Below, piece by piece: positions 17,536 through 25,151 of a stretch of DNA of 51,455 nt. The notes below the pieces were generated by a model. The model was not told the DNA's origin, did not search any database, and saw nothing but the letters and a program-made list of their open reading frames with translations. Position numbers and translations under genes: made by a program. The stretch comes from CAXSDR01 sp964236445. GTDB lineage: Bacteria > Actinomycetota > Actinomycetes > Motilibacterales > Motilibacteraceae. Where the stretch lies: assembly GCA_964236445.1 (NCBI GenBank), contig CAXSDR010000011.1, forward strand, positions 1-51,455. Direction: 5' to 3'. Position 1 is the stretch's first letter, and every line of letters begins with the position of its first letter.

Positions 17536-18420
17536 CTAGGTGTTTGGAGTCGGCTGCAGTGCGAGCAGCCGGCCACCGCGCTCGTCCAGGCACAACACGA
17601 GTGCATAGCCGAAGATCACGACGACGTGCAGGACCCATAACCACAGGCACACGGCCACGGCCGCACCGATGCCGGTGAAGCCGCCGAACGGCGCGCCGAG
17701 GTCGAGCGGCAGCGCGAGGAACAGCACAAAGCCCTGGAGGAACCCGCTGATGAACGAAGCCGTGCCGAAGCCCGACCAGGCCGCGGCCCGCCACGACGCC
17801 GAGACCGGACCGACGATGCGGTAGGTGTAGGTCAGCGGCAGGGCGAGCGCCAACCAGTCGACCACCAGCGCGAAGAACACCCCCAACGCCGTCGGACCTG
17901 CCTGCCCGCTCGAGAACAGGTGCGCCAGGGTCGGGGTCGTCAGCATGACGGCGAGCGCCAGCAGCGGCGCCAGCGCGAGCACCGGCAGCAGGCGGAGCCG
18001 TCCCCGCCAGCCCACGAAGCTCTCCTTGGCCCCGGCGACTGCGAGGAACGCGCGCCGCAGCCCCTCGCCGTAGAGGGAGGCGGGAAAGAGTGCCGCAGCG
18101 GCGGTCATGAGCCGCAGGTGCGTGGCGGCCGTCACGAGCGTGCGTACGGCCGCCGGCGCACCGAGCGCGTCCGGGAGGGCCGCCGCTAGCGAGTCGGTCA
18201 GCCGCCCGATCTCGGCCGGACCGGCGAGCAGGCGGGCCGCGCCGAGAGCGACCAGCAGGGTGGGCACGACTGCGATCGCGGCATAGAACGTGACACCGGC
18301 GGCGGTGAGGGCCACGTCGTGTCCACGCAGGCTGCGCATGGTGTCGCCCAGCAGGCCGCGTACGGCGCGGGCGCGTTCCGGTGCCGTCGAGATCACGCGT
18401 CTGAACTGCCCCGTCACCAC
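17536..18420 (-). CDS. YihY/BrkB-family inner-membrane protein
   Basis: The 294-residue protein has about six hydrophobic segments and the typical opening ALTAAGVTFYAAIAVVPTLLVALGAARL. Later landmarks are YTYRIVGPV and GAAVAVCLWLWVLHVVVIFGYAL. The family was once called ribonuclease BN, but it is now seen as a membrane protein of unknown function. Two consecutive GTG codons (18420, 18417) could start it. It sits downstream of the pilT-like gene, separated by a large hairpin that ends only 6 bp before the start codon. Confidence 0.9.
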   Translation of the reverse strand: MVTGQFRRVISTAPERARAVRGLLGDTMRSLRGHDVALTAAGVTFYAAIAVVPTLLVALGAARLLAGPAEIGRLTDSLAAALPDALGAPAAVRTLVTAATHLRLMTAAAALFPASLYGEGLRRAFLAVAGAKESFVGWRGRLRLLPVLALAPLLALAVMLTTPTLAHLFSSGQAGPTALGVFFALVVDWLALALPLTYTYRIVGPVSASWRAAAWSGFGTASFISGFLQGFVLFLALPLDLGAPFGGFTGIGAAVAVCLWLWVLHVVVIFGYALVLCLDERGGRLLALQPTPNT

Positions 18421-18425
18421 CGGTT

Positions 18426-18483
18426 CAGTGATCGCGAGGCGCTAAAGGTCGTGGGGACGACGTGGGATGCCTCACGATCACTG
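18426..18483 (-). terminator. Branched hairpin between the PilT-like gene and yihY
   Basis: Positions 18426-18440 and 18469-18483 pair over 15 positions with one mismatch. The 28-nt loop contains a nested GTCGT/ACGAC hairpin. It should terminate pilT transcription (minus strand), but it also touches the yihY start region, so an attenuation role is possible. Confidence 0.6.
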
Positions 18484-18510
18484 GCGGGGGGGCGGGGCGG
18501 GGAGCGGGGG

Positions 18511-19602
18511 CTAGGCGACGAGGCCGAGGCGGCGCAGCTCGACGGAGAGGTCGTGCGGGTTGGTGGAGGCGGCCATGGCCGCGTCGAGGGTGATGACGCC
18601 GTCGCGGATGAGGACGACGAGGTGCTGGTCGAAGGTCTGCATACCGTAGTAGCCGCCCTCCTTGATCAGCTGGGTCATGGTGCTGGTCTTGTCGGGGTCG
18701 CTGATGGCGTCGGCGATGCGGCCGGTGCCGACGCAGATCTCCATCGCCACGCAGCGGCCGAGGCCGTCGGCGCGGGGAACGAGGCGCTGGCAGACGATGC
18801 CCTTGAGCGAGCCCGCCAGGGCGAGCCGCACCTGCTTCTGCTCGTGCGGCGGGAAGAAGTCGATGATGCGGGCGACGGTCTCCTGCGCATCGGTGGTGTG
18901 CAGCGTCGACATGACGAAGTGGCCGGTCTCCGCTGCCGCGAGGGCCGCCTTGACCGTCTCGTGGTCGCGCATCTCCCCCACGAGGATGACGTCGGGGTCC
19001 TGGCGCATGGCGGCGCGCATCGCCGTGGAGAAGTCCTCGGTGTCGACGCGGACCTCGCGCTGGTTGATCATGCCGAGCTTGTCGAAGTGCAGAACCTCGA
19101 TGGGGTCCTCGATCGTGACGATGTGCACTTCGCGGTTGGAGTTGATCTGGTCGATCATGCCGGCGAGCGTGGTGGTCTTGCCGGACCCCGTCGGACCCGT
19201 CACGAGCACCAGCCCGCGAGGCTCGAGCGAGAGGCTGGCGATGACGGGCGGCAGACCGAGGTCCTCGAGCGCGATGGCGCCGATGCTCACGCGCCGGAAC
19301 ACCAGCCCGGCCGAGCCGCGGGAGCGGAACGCGTTGACGCGGAAGCGGCCGAGGCCCGTCACGGAGTAGGCGAAGTCGGCCTCGTTCGTCGACGCGAAGT
19401 GGTCGGCGAGGTCCGAGCGCAGCACCTGGTTGACCATGTGCTCGGTGTCGGCGGGCGTCAGGGAAGGTGCCTGCAGCTTGCGCAGCCGCCCGTCGATGCG
19501 CACCCGCGGTGGCGACCCGACCTTGCAGTGCAGGTCAGAGCCGCCTACCTCGCTCAAGGCGCGGAGGAAGGGCACGACTGACAGCGGCTCCTGTGCACTC
19601 AC
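18511..19602 (-). CDS. PilT/VirB11-type secretion ATPase
   Basis: GTG 19602 has GATGAGG just upstream; longer readings add an Arg/Thr-rich tail. The 363-residue ATPase has GGSDLH near the N-terminus, Walker A GPTGSGKTTT, the Asp box VTIEDPIEV, Walker B VILVGEMRD and the His box STLHTTDAQETV, all typical of PilT retraction ATPases. The C-terminal retraction motif is diverged. No pilin, PilB, PilC or PilD gene is in the window. In actinobacteria such genes sometimes stand apart from the pilus cluster. It is divergent from the DUF5317 gene with only 49 bp between the starts. Confidence 0.92.
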   Translation of the reverse strand: MSAQEPLSVVPFLRALSEVGGSDLHCKVGSPPRVRIDGRLRKLQAPSLTPADTEHMVNQVLRSDLADHFASTNEADFAYSVTGLGRFRVNAFRSRGSAGLVFRRVSIGAIALEDLGLPPVIASLSLEPRGLVLVTGPTGSGKTTTLAGMIDQINSNREVHIVTIEDPIEVLHFDKLGMINQREVRVDTEDFSTAMRAAMRQDPDVILVGEMRDHETVKAALAAAETGHFVMSTLHTTDAQETVARIIDFFPPHEQKQVRLALAGSLKGIVCQRLVPRADGLGRCVAMEICVGTGRIADAISDPDKTSTMTQLIKEGGYYGMQTFDQHLVVLIRDGVITLDAAMAASTNPHDLSVELRRLGLVA

Positions 19603-19651
19603 GCAGACCTCATCGACTGCCCGCCCCTGGTTCTTGAGCGAGGATGGGGTC

Positions 19652-20266
19652 GTGGGTCTCGTGGTCGTCGTTCTCGTCCTGGCGCTCGCCCTCGGGCTCG
19701 CGCGCGGTGGCCGGATCAAGGCGCTGGGCCACGTCGAGCTGGGCGGTGTGCGGACTCTCGTGACGGCGGGGCTGCTGCAGGCGGCCGCGGTGCTGGCGCC
19801 GGAGCGGGCGGGCGCGGCGCTCTATGTCGCGTCGGCGGCCCTCGCCTGCCTCGTGGTGGCCCGCAACGTCGAGCTTCCCGGGATGCCCCTCGTGGGCCTC
19901 GGACTGCTGCTCAACCTCGCGGTCGTCGTCGCCAACGCCGCGATGCCGGTGTCGTTGCACGCTGCTCAGCGCGCGGGCGTGTCGACGGTCGACCTGCGCG
20001 CCGGGAAGCAGCCGGGTCACGAGCCGGCCGACCGGCGTACGCGCCTGGCGCTCCTCGCCGATGTCGTTCCCGTCGCTTGCCCGCTGCACCGCGAGGTCGT
20101 GAGCGCGGGCGACGTCGGTGTCGCGGCAGGACTCGGGCTCTATGTCGTCGTCGCCCTCGGCCGGCGGCCACGGCGGCGCGACCGGCAGCGTCACAGACCG
20201 CCGAGGCGGGTGGCGCGCTGGACGACGCGGGTCAGGGACTCCACGACGCGCGGGTCGTATTCGTAA
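19652..20266 (+). CDS. DUF5317-family membrane protein
   Basis: GTG 19652 is preceded by GAGG about 8 nt upstream. Residues 1-165 are mostly hydrophobic with five or so segments. RGGRIKALGHVELGGVRTL and the middle stretch VVVANAAMPVSLHAAQRAG fit DUF5317. The last about 30 residues are Arg-rich and antisense to the 3' end of the convergent HD gene (76-bp overlap), which suggests that the original stop was lost or that the tail is a reading extension. The function is unknown. Confidence 0.75.
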   Translation: MGLVVVVLVLALALGLARGGRIKALGHVELGGVRTLVTAGLLQAAAVLAPERAGAALYVASAALACLVVARNVELPGMPLVGLGLLLNLAVVVANAAMPVSLHAAQRAGVSTVDLRAGKQPGHEPADRRTRLALLADVVPVACPLHREVVSAGDVGVAAGLGLYVVVALGRRPRRRDRQRHRPPRRVARWTTRVRDSTTRGSYS

Positions 20267-21486
20267 GCCGCACCGAGGCGCAGCCGCTCGAGCGCATCGT
20301 CACGACGGCCGGACTCGAGGGCGTCACCGACCAGGTCGTCGTAGGCGTTGGCCGCCTTGATGATGCGGCTGCTCACGGGCACGCTGTGGTCCACGATCTC
20401 GTGCGCCTGACGGTAGGGCTCGGCCTGGCGCGCGATGATGTCGGCGACCGCGTCGAGCACCCCCGTCTCGCGCACGATGTGGGCTCCGAGAGCGGCGATG
20501 CGTCGCTGCTCCGCCCTCGCGGCCACGACCGTGGCGCCGCCCGGGATCGGGTCCGTGAGCGACAGCTGGCCGATGTCGTGCATCAGCGCGGCATATTCGA
20601 GGTCGAGCAGCTCCGTCTCGGGCAGGCCCATGTCGCGCCCGACGGCGAGCGAGAGGTGGCTGACCCGACGGCTGTGCCCCGTCTCGGTATAGCCGCCGAC
20701 CTCGGTCACCCGGGCGAGCGACCGGATCGTCTGGAGGTAGGTCGAGCGCACCGCTGCATAACGCCGGAACGAGAACTGGGTCAGCAGCAGCGGGACGGCG
20801 AAGACGGGCAGCGCCCACCCGCCCATCGTGCTCATCGCGAGCGCGATGAGCACCCCGGTGGCGCCGATGGCCGAGCCGATGCCGGTGCTGGCGCGCAGCT
20901 CGTCACGCAGCGACCGCAGGTAGGGCGCGTGCGCCTTGCTGCTGCGCACGGCTGCACTGAGCGCGCAGTCGAGCAGCGTCACGACGGCCATCACGAGGAC
21001 CAGCACGAGGGCGACCAACCAGCGGTGGTCGCGACGGTGCACGAGCGGGGAGATCAGCGGCGCCCGCACGAGCGCCGCGGCGACGGCGACGGTCAGCAGC
21101 CGTCGCGCGACGGTATCGATGGCGACCCGGCGTCCCACCGCCAGGTGCGGGAAGACGCCGACCGCGATCGCCATGGCGGTGACGACGACGACCTGCCAGA
21201 GGGTCGCCGTGGAGTCCACGCGCAGCCAGAGCGGCGTCATGGCGTACGCCACTGCCCCCGCTCCCCCCAGCGGCGCCGACTCACGGTCGCCGGGCAGGGT
21301 CACGCGGACGAACTCCCCGACCGCGATGAACGCGCCGAACGAGAGCGCCGCGAGGCGCTGGTCGATGCCGTGCACCGAGACCTGCACGACCGCGCAGACG
21401 AGCAGGAGCGTCGCGCACAGCGCCAGCAGCGCGGGAACGTAGAGGCTGGCATCGCGCAGCCGGTCACGCTGGGCCGACAGGTTCAC
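20191..21486 (-). CDS. Membrane protein with HD phosphohydrolase domain
   Basis: GTG 21486 was chosen because it directly precedes the first recognisable part (NLSAQRDRLRDASLYVPALLAL); the frame is open further upstream and no clear ribosome site is visible. Several hydrophobic segments (about 15-250) are followed by a cytoplasmic HD domain (about 280-431) with GHSRRVSHLS and the metal-binding MHDIGQLSL. The GYP signature of cyclic-di-GMP phosphodiesterases is absent, so the substrate is not clear. Its 3' end overlaps the convergent DUF5317 gene. Confidence 0.82.
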   Translation of the reverse strand: MNLSAQRDRLRDASLYVPALLALCATLLLVCAVVQVSVHGIDQRLAALSFGAFIAVGEFVRVTLPGDRESAPLGGAGAVAYAMTPLWLRVDSTATLWQVVVVTAMAIAVGVFPHLAVGRRVAIDTVARRLLTVAVAAALVRAPLISPLVHRRDHRWLVALVLVLVMAVVTLLDCALSAAVRSSKAHAPYLRSLRDELRASTGIGSAIGATGVLIALAMSTMGGWALPVFAVPLLLTQFSFRRYAAVRSTYLQTIRSLARVTEVGGYTETGHSRRVSHLSLAVGRDMGLPETELLDLEYAALMHDIGQLSLTDPIPGGATVVAARAEQRRIAALGAHIVRETGVLDAVADIIARQAEPYRQAHEIVDHSVPVSSRIIKAANAYDDLVGDALESGRRDDALERLRLGAAYEYDPRVVESLTRVVQRATRLGGL

Positions 21487-21873
21487 GCGCCCGCCCGCAG
21501 CTGCGGGCCGAGGCGTGCCACGCCTCGCGGATAAGCGCTCATCACGTCCACTCGAGCTCGGGGCGAGAGCGATCCGTGAGGCCGCGCTCTTCGCACTTTC
21601 GTGTCGGCCGATCGGCCACCTTCGCCCACTGTGCAGCAAATCGGCGCCGCTGCCACGCTGTCAGCGAACACGCGGCGCCTTTTGCGAAAGCTCCGGTCCT
21701 TGTGGCCCACGACTGCATGGGCACAAGGTCCTTGCCAAGGTCAGGTCACCGTAGCGGCGCACGACCCGGCGCCGTCGCTAGGCCGCCCGGGCTCTGCTGT
21801 GCACTGCCCTGCGACAAGCGCATCGGCGTGCCCTAGCCTTCGGGCGAGAAACACCTGCAACTGGAGGTCAGCT
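21487..21873. other. Intergenic region with an 11-bp bulged hairpin
   Basis: No gene is seen between these divergent genes. A hairpin lies at 21698-21728: CCTTGTG (21698-21704) and CCCA (21706-21709) pair with TGGG (21718-21721) and CACAAGG (21722-21728), with one bulged base. Promoters for both flanking genes should lie here, but I could not fix their positions. Confidence 0.5.
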
Positions 21874-22389
21874 GTGTCAGGCACCCCCCGCTCAGAGGCG
21901 ACCTACGCCCACCTGCTCTCGGCCCTTCTCGATGCGCGCGAGGACGCCGCCGGGGCGCGCTTCGAGACGATCCTCGCCGTCGCCGAGGCTGGTGGGGGGA
22001 TCTCCAACGAGCTGGTCCGCGAGCTGCGCTACTGGCAGCGCGCCGCACAGGCGGCGGTCGGAGAGCACATCCGCACGACCCTTCCCGGGCTGCTCGCCAG
22101 CCTCGAGTTCGCGGCCACCCAGGCCGCCGTGGACGTGGAGGAGGCAGCCGACGCGTGGCGCCGCGCCTCGGATCCCCAGCGCCCCACTCCCCCACCCGCG
22201 GAGTCGCTCGAACCCATGACCAGGGTCGGGCGCCGCCGGCCCCCGGAGCCGGCGACCGCCACATCCTCCGGCTCACCGGACACCCCCGACGCCCGGGACA
22301 CCCATGACGCCCCGCCGCCGACCGACCTGCTCGAGCACCGGCGCCGAGCGCTCGTGGCCGGCCTGCTCGAGGCCGGCGAGAACGACTGA
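21874..22389 (+). CDS. Hypothetical protein, helical N-terminus and acidic Pro-rich tail
   Basis: GTG 21874 has CTGGAGG about 6 nt upstream. The 171-residue protein has a helical, Ala-rich first part (about 1-105, e.g. ELVRELRYWQRAAQAAV) and a disordered-looking Pro/Ser/Asp-rich stretch (about 108-150). A short helix closes it (EHRRRALVAGLLEAG). There is no signal peptide or membrane segment. I do not recognise a family. It is probably cytoplasmic, and its gene is followed by a hairpin terminator. Confidence 0.7.
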   Translation: MSGTPRSEATYAHLLSALLDAREDAAGARFETILAVAEAGGGISNELVRELRYWQRAAQAAVGEHIRTTLPGLLASLEFAATQAAVDVEEAADAWRRASDPQRPTPPPAESLEPMTRVGRRRPPEPATATSSGSPDTPDARDTHDAPPPTDLLEHRRRALVAGLLEAGEND

Positions 22390-22416
22390 GCGGTCGTCGT
22401 GCAGCCCGTCAGCCGA

Positions 22417-22432
22417 CCCGAAGGGCTTCGGG
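22417..22432 (+). terminator. Perfect 7-bp hairpin
   Basis: CCCGAAG and CTTCGGG pair around two bases, 28 nt after the stop of the preceding gene. It probably ends that transcript before the next plus-strand gene. Confidence 0.55.
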
Positions 22433-22504
22433 CCTTGAGCCACCCCGCGCCTGCGAAGCCACCTCCGCCGGCGGACACCTCCTGACCGAAGGGCCCGCCC
22501 CCTC

Positions 22505-23140
22505 ATGCCGACGGTGCTGCGACTGCTCCCCGAGCTCGAAGACTCCCTGCGCCAGCTGCCCGGCGTACGCGCCGCCAGTGTCGTGACCGGCGCGGACTCC
22601 GTCCCGACGGAGGTCCACCTGCTGGCCTCGCCGGGCAAGTCGGCCAAGCAGTTCGTCCGCGACGTGCAGTCGCTGGCGCTCGCGCAGTTCGACATCGACA
22701 TCGACCACCGCATCGTCAGCGTGGTGCAGCTCGGCGACGACGACGTCCCCGAGACGGCCGCTGCGGTGCCTCGTGTGGTCGTGGCCTCGATCACCGTGCG
22801 CACGGCGGGGCCCGAGGTGGAGGCCACCGTCGGCATCACCTCGGGCGACGTGAGCTTCGAGGGCTCGGCCCGCGGGCCGGCGGGGGGTGCGCACCGTGCG
22901 CGCCTCGTGGCGGTCGCGACGCTCGACGCCTTGCGCGACCTGCTCGGCCGCAGCTGCGGAGTCGAGTCGGCCTCGATCCTCGCCATGGGCGCGCGCCACG
23001 TGGCCGTCTGCGTCATCACGGTGTCGGTCCCACGGGCCGGGGAGCAGATCCTGACCGGCAGTGCGGCGGTGCGTGGCGACGAGGCCGACGCGGTCTGCCG
23101 CAGCGTGCTGAACGCCCTGAACCGGACCCTGTCCGGCTGA
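22505..23140 (+). CDS. Conserved hypothetical protein, two related halves
   Basis: The 211-residue protein starts at ATG 22505, but the upstream GAAGGG is only moderately placed. The conserved-looking block SAKQFVRDVQSLALAQFDIDIDHRIVSVVQL lies in the first half. The second half (VVVASITVRT...RARLVAVATLDALRDLL...) looks like a small alpha/beta domain of dodecin- or KH-like size. I believe similar proteins lie near sigR-rsrA in other actinomycetes, but I cannot name a function. Confidence 0.7.
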   Translation: MPTVLRLLPELEDSLRQLPGVRAASVVTGADSVPTEVHLLASPGKSAKQFVRDVQSLALAQFDIDIDHRIVSVVQLGDDDVPETAAAVPRVVVASITVRTAGPEVEATVGITSGDVSFEGSARGPAGGAHRARLVAVATLDALRDLLGRSCGVESASILAMGARHVAVCVITVSVPRAGEQILTGSAAVRGDEADAVCRSVLNALNRTLSG

Positions 23141-23202
23141 GCACTACGCTACGTCGGGAGTCTCAACGATCAGCACCACTCAGCCGAGAACGCGGGAGCA
23201 CC

Positions 23203-23277
23203 ATGAGTAAGCGAGGTCGGCGCCGCAAGTCACGCGCCAAGAGCAAGGCCAACCACGGCAAGCGTCCGAACGCCTGA
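23203..23277 (+). CDS. Ribosomal protein bL37 (24 residues)
   Basis: The short frame codes MSKRGRRRKSRAKSKANHGK plus RPNA. This matches the tiny actinobacterial large-subunit protein bL37 seen in mycobacterial ribosome structures, which ends SKANHGKRPNA. GGGAG lies 5 nt before the ATG. In mycobacteria the gene also neighbours the sigH-rshA pair, which agrees with the convergent rsrA-sigR here. Being so short, it is easily missed by gene finders. Confidence 0.88.
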   Translation: MSKRGRRRKSRAKSKANHGKRPNA

Positions 23278-23301
23278 CGTCCGCGCCGCAACCACGACAA
23301 C

Positions 23302-23364
23302 CAGACGGCCCCGTCACCTGCTCCGGAAGCTTCGCGCTTGCGGGGCGGGCGGCGAGGCCGTCTG
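23302..23364. terminator. Bidirectional terminator between bL37 and rsrA
   Basis: CAGACGGCC (23302-23310) and GGCCGTCTG (23356-23364) pair perfectly across a 45-nt GC-rich loop, in the gap between two convergent genes. Confidence 0.6.
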
Positions 23365-23382
23365 CGTCGTTATGCGGCTGGG

Positions 23383-23646
23383 CTACTCGCTGAGCTCGAG
23401 ACGCACCTCGGTGATGCGCAGCAGCACCTTGGCCCGGAGCTCGGCGGGGGCCGGGTCGGAGCACGACCGCCGGACCAGGGCCTTGACCTCTTCCTCGATG
23501 CCGTACTCCCGCAGACAGGGACCGCACTCTTCGAGGTGATGCTTGATCTTGGCGCAGTCCGCGCCGGGAAGCTCGTCGTCGATGAACTCGTAGACCCGGT
23601 CGATCACCTCGGAGCAGGGCGTCTCGTGGTGGTTGCCACAGCTCAT
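23383..23646 (-). CDS. rsrA: Anti-sigma factor RsrA, redox zinc protein
   Basis: The 87-residue ZAS-family anti-sigma factor has the full zinc/redox set: Cys3, His6/His7, Cys11, His36/His37, Cys41 and Cys44 (HHLEECGPC). In Streptomyces RsrA holds SigR inactive until disulphide stress forms a Cys pair and releases zinc. Its start codon overlaps the sigR stop by 4 nt, so the pair is made together in balanced amounts. Confidence 0.95.
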   Translation of the reverse strand: MSCGNHHETPCSEVIDRVYEFIDDELPGADCAKIKHHLEECGPCLREYGIEEEVKALVRRSCSDPAPAELRAKVLLRITEVRLELSE

Positions 23647-24407
23647 GACACACCGCCTTCTGCGACCGGGCCGGCCGACGTCGCCGTTATTGCGCTTGAC
23701 GTGGGAAGGGCGGGCACGAGGCCGCGCTCACGCGCGTAGTCCTCGAGCAGGTCACGCAGCTGGCGCCTGCCGCGGTGCAGCCGCGACATCACCGTGCCGA
23801 TGGGGGTGCCCATGATCTCGGCGATCTCCTTGTAGGCGAACCCCTCGACATCAGCGAGATAGACCGCGATGCGGAACTCCTCGGGGATGGAGGCCAGCGC
23901 ATCCTTCACGTCACTGTCGGGCAGGTGCTCCAGCGCCTCGGCCTCCGCCGACTTGAGCCCTGTCGAGGTGTGGGAGCCGGCGCGCGCGATCTGCCAGTCC
24001 TCGACGTCCTGTGAACCCGACTCGAGCGGCTGGCGCTGCTTCTTGCGATAGGTGTTGATGAACGTGTTGGTCAGGATGCGATAGAGCCAGGCCTTGAGGT
24101 TGGTGCCCGGCTGGTATTGGTGGAAGGAGCCGTAGGCCTTCGCGAACGTCTCCTGCACGAGGTCTTCGGCGTCCGTCGGGTTGCGCGTCATGCGCAGCGC
24201 GGCGGAGTAGAGCTGATCGACATATTGCAAGGCGTCCCGCTCGAAGCGCTGCGTGCGCTCGGCGGGCGTTTCGGCTGCTGGCGTGCTGCCTGTGCTGTTC
24301 TCGGTCATCGAGGTCGAGCCTAGACCGCTCACGGCTGGCGCCCCCGCCCGGGGAACGTGTTCCAGGTAAGGCAGCTCGCCGCGGCGAAGGGTGCTGGTTG
24401 CGCGCAT
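23643..24407 (-). CDS. sigR: ECF sigma factor SigR/SigH, with long and short starts
   Basis: The core (from about residue 34) is a group 12 ECF sigma factor: region 2 with NPTDAEDLVQETFAKAY and NLKAWLYRILTNTFINTYRKK, region 4 with IPEEFRIAVYLADVEGFAYKEIAEIMGTPIGTVMSRLHRGR. It controls mycothiol and thioredoxin genes in relatives. The conventional start would be ATG 24308 (221 residues), which lacks a ribosome site. The upstream ATG 24407 has GGAGG 9 nt before it and gives a 33-residue extension. It resembles the unstable SigR' isoform of Streptomyces, made from the stress-induced promoter. A SigR-type promoter lies 36-62 bp upstream, so autoregulation is likely. rsrA follows with a 4-nt overlap. 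Confidence 0.95.
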   Translation of the reverse strand: MRATSTLRRGELPYLEHVPRAGAPAVSGLGSTSMTENSTGSTPAAETPAERTQRFERDALQYVDQLYSAALRMTRNPTDAEDLVQETFAKAYGSFHQYQPGTNLKAWLYRILTNTFINTYRKKQRQPLESGSQDVEDWQIARAGSHTSTGLKSAEAEALEHLPDSDVKDALASIPEEFRIAVYLADVEGFAYKEIAEIMGTPIGTVMSRLHRGRRQLRDLLEDYARERGLVPALPTSSAITATSAGPVAEGGVS

Positions 24408-24442
24408 CGGACTGAGCCTCCAGGTCGTACGACGTCTGCCAC

Positions 24443-24469
24443 AACACGGGACATCCGACGGCGATTCCC
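24443..24469 (-). promoter_or_regulatory. SigR-dependent promoter of sigR-rsrA
   Basis: On the minus strand GGGAAT (24469-24464), an 18-bp spacer and GTT (24445-24443) match the known SigR consensus GGAAT-N18-GTT exactly. Transcription should start near 24435, about 28 nt before the long-form ATG. Confidence 0.85.
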
Positions 24470-24507
24470 GGCTCCGCCGCAGGCGACCGGAGGCGACCGG
24501 AGGCGGC

Positions 24508-25149
24508 TCAGGGTGCGAGCCGGAGCACCCAGGTGGCTACCTCGTCGAGCACCGTCTCCCATGCGGGCCGGGTGGCCGGACGTCCGCGGTGCAGGCTGTG
24601 GTCGGCCTGCGCGACCTCGACCAGCGTCAGATCGCGGCCACCCGGCGGGAACTCGATCGGGCGACCGAAGGCGTCGCTGGCGCCCTGCACGACGAGGACG
24701 GGCAGCGGGCACCCGAGCAGCTCGTCGACGCGGGTGCGCTCCGGGCGTCCCGGCGGGTGCAGGGGAAAGGCGAGCGCGAGCACGCCGGCCGCGCCCACGG
24801 CGACGGCGGTCCGGCAGGCCACGCGGGCACCGGCACTGCGCCCACCGACGATGAGCGGGCGGCGCGGGTCGAGCCCGTCGAGGGCAGCGAGAACCGCCGT
24901 CCAGGCGGCGTCGAGCGCTGCGGGCGCCGACGCGACCCGTCGACCCGCGACCACCCACGGCTGGTCGACCAGCAGCACCTCGATGCCGGCGTGCGGCAGC
25001 CGCTCGGCCAGTGTGAGCAGATCAGGCGTGTCCGTCCCGCGCCCGGCTCCGTGACCGAGCACCACGGTGGCGACATGCGGGGCGATGTCGGTGATGGCAG
25101 GGTGGCGTACGACCCGGGCGTCACCCATGGGGGTGGGAACGAGGCGCAC
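24508..25149 (-). CDS. Alpha/beta hydrolase, Tex30/KANL3-like
   Basis: GTG 25149 lies 2 nt after the stop of the SRAP gene, so the two are coupled. The 213-residue protein has VVLGHGAGRGTD (oxyanion region), the nucleophile elbow IVGGRSAGARVA, GCPLPVLVVQGASDAFGRP near the acid residue and a C-terminal His (QADHSL). This layout fits the small dienelactone-hydrolase-like or Tex30 group. The substrate is unknown. It is transcribed toward sigR but ends about 40 bp before the SigR promoter. Confidence 0.85.
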   Translation of the reverse strand: MRLVPTPMGDARVVRHPAITDIAPHVATVVLGHGAGRGTDTPDLLTLAERLPHAGIEVLLVDQPWVVAGRRVASAPAALDAAWTAVLAALDGLDPRRPLIVGGRSAGARVACRTAVAVGAAGVLALAFPLHPPGRPERTRVDELLGCPLPVLVVQGASDAFGRPIEFPPGGRDLTLVEVAQADHSLHRGRPATRPAWETVLDEVATWVLRLAP

Positions 25150-25151
25150 GG

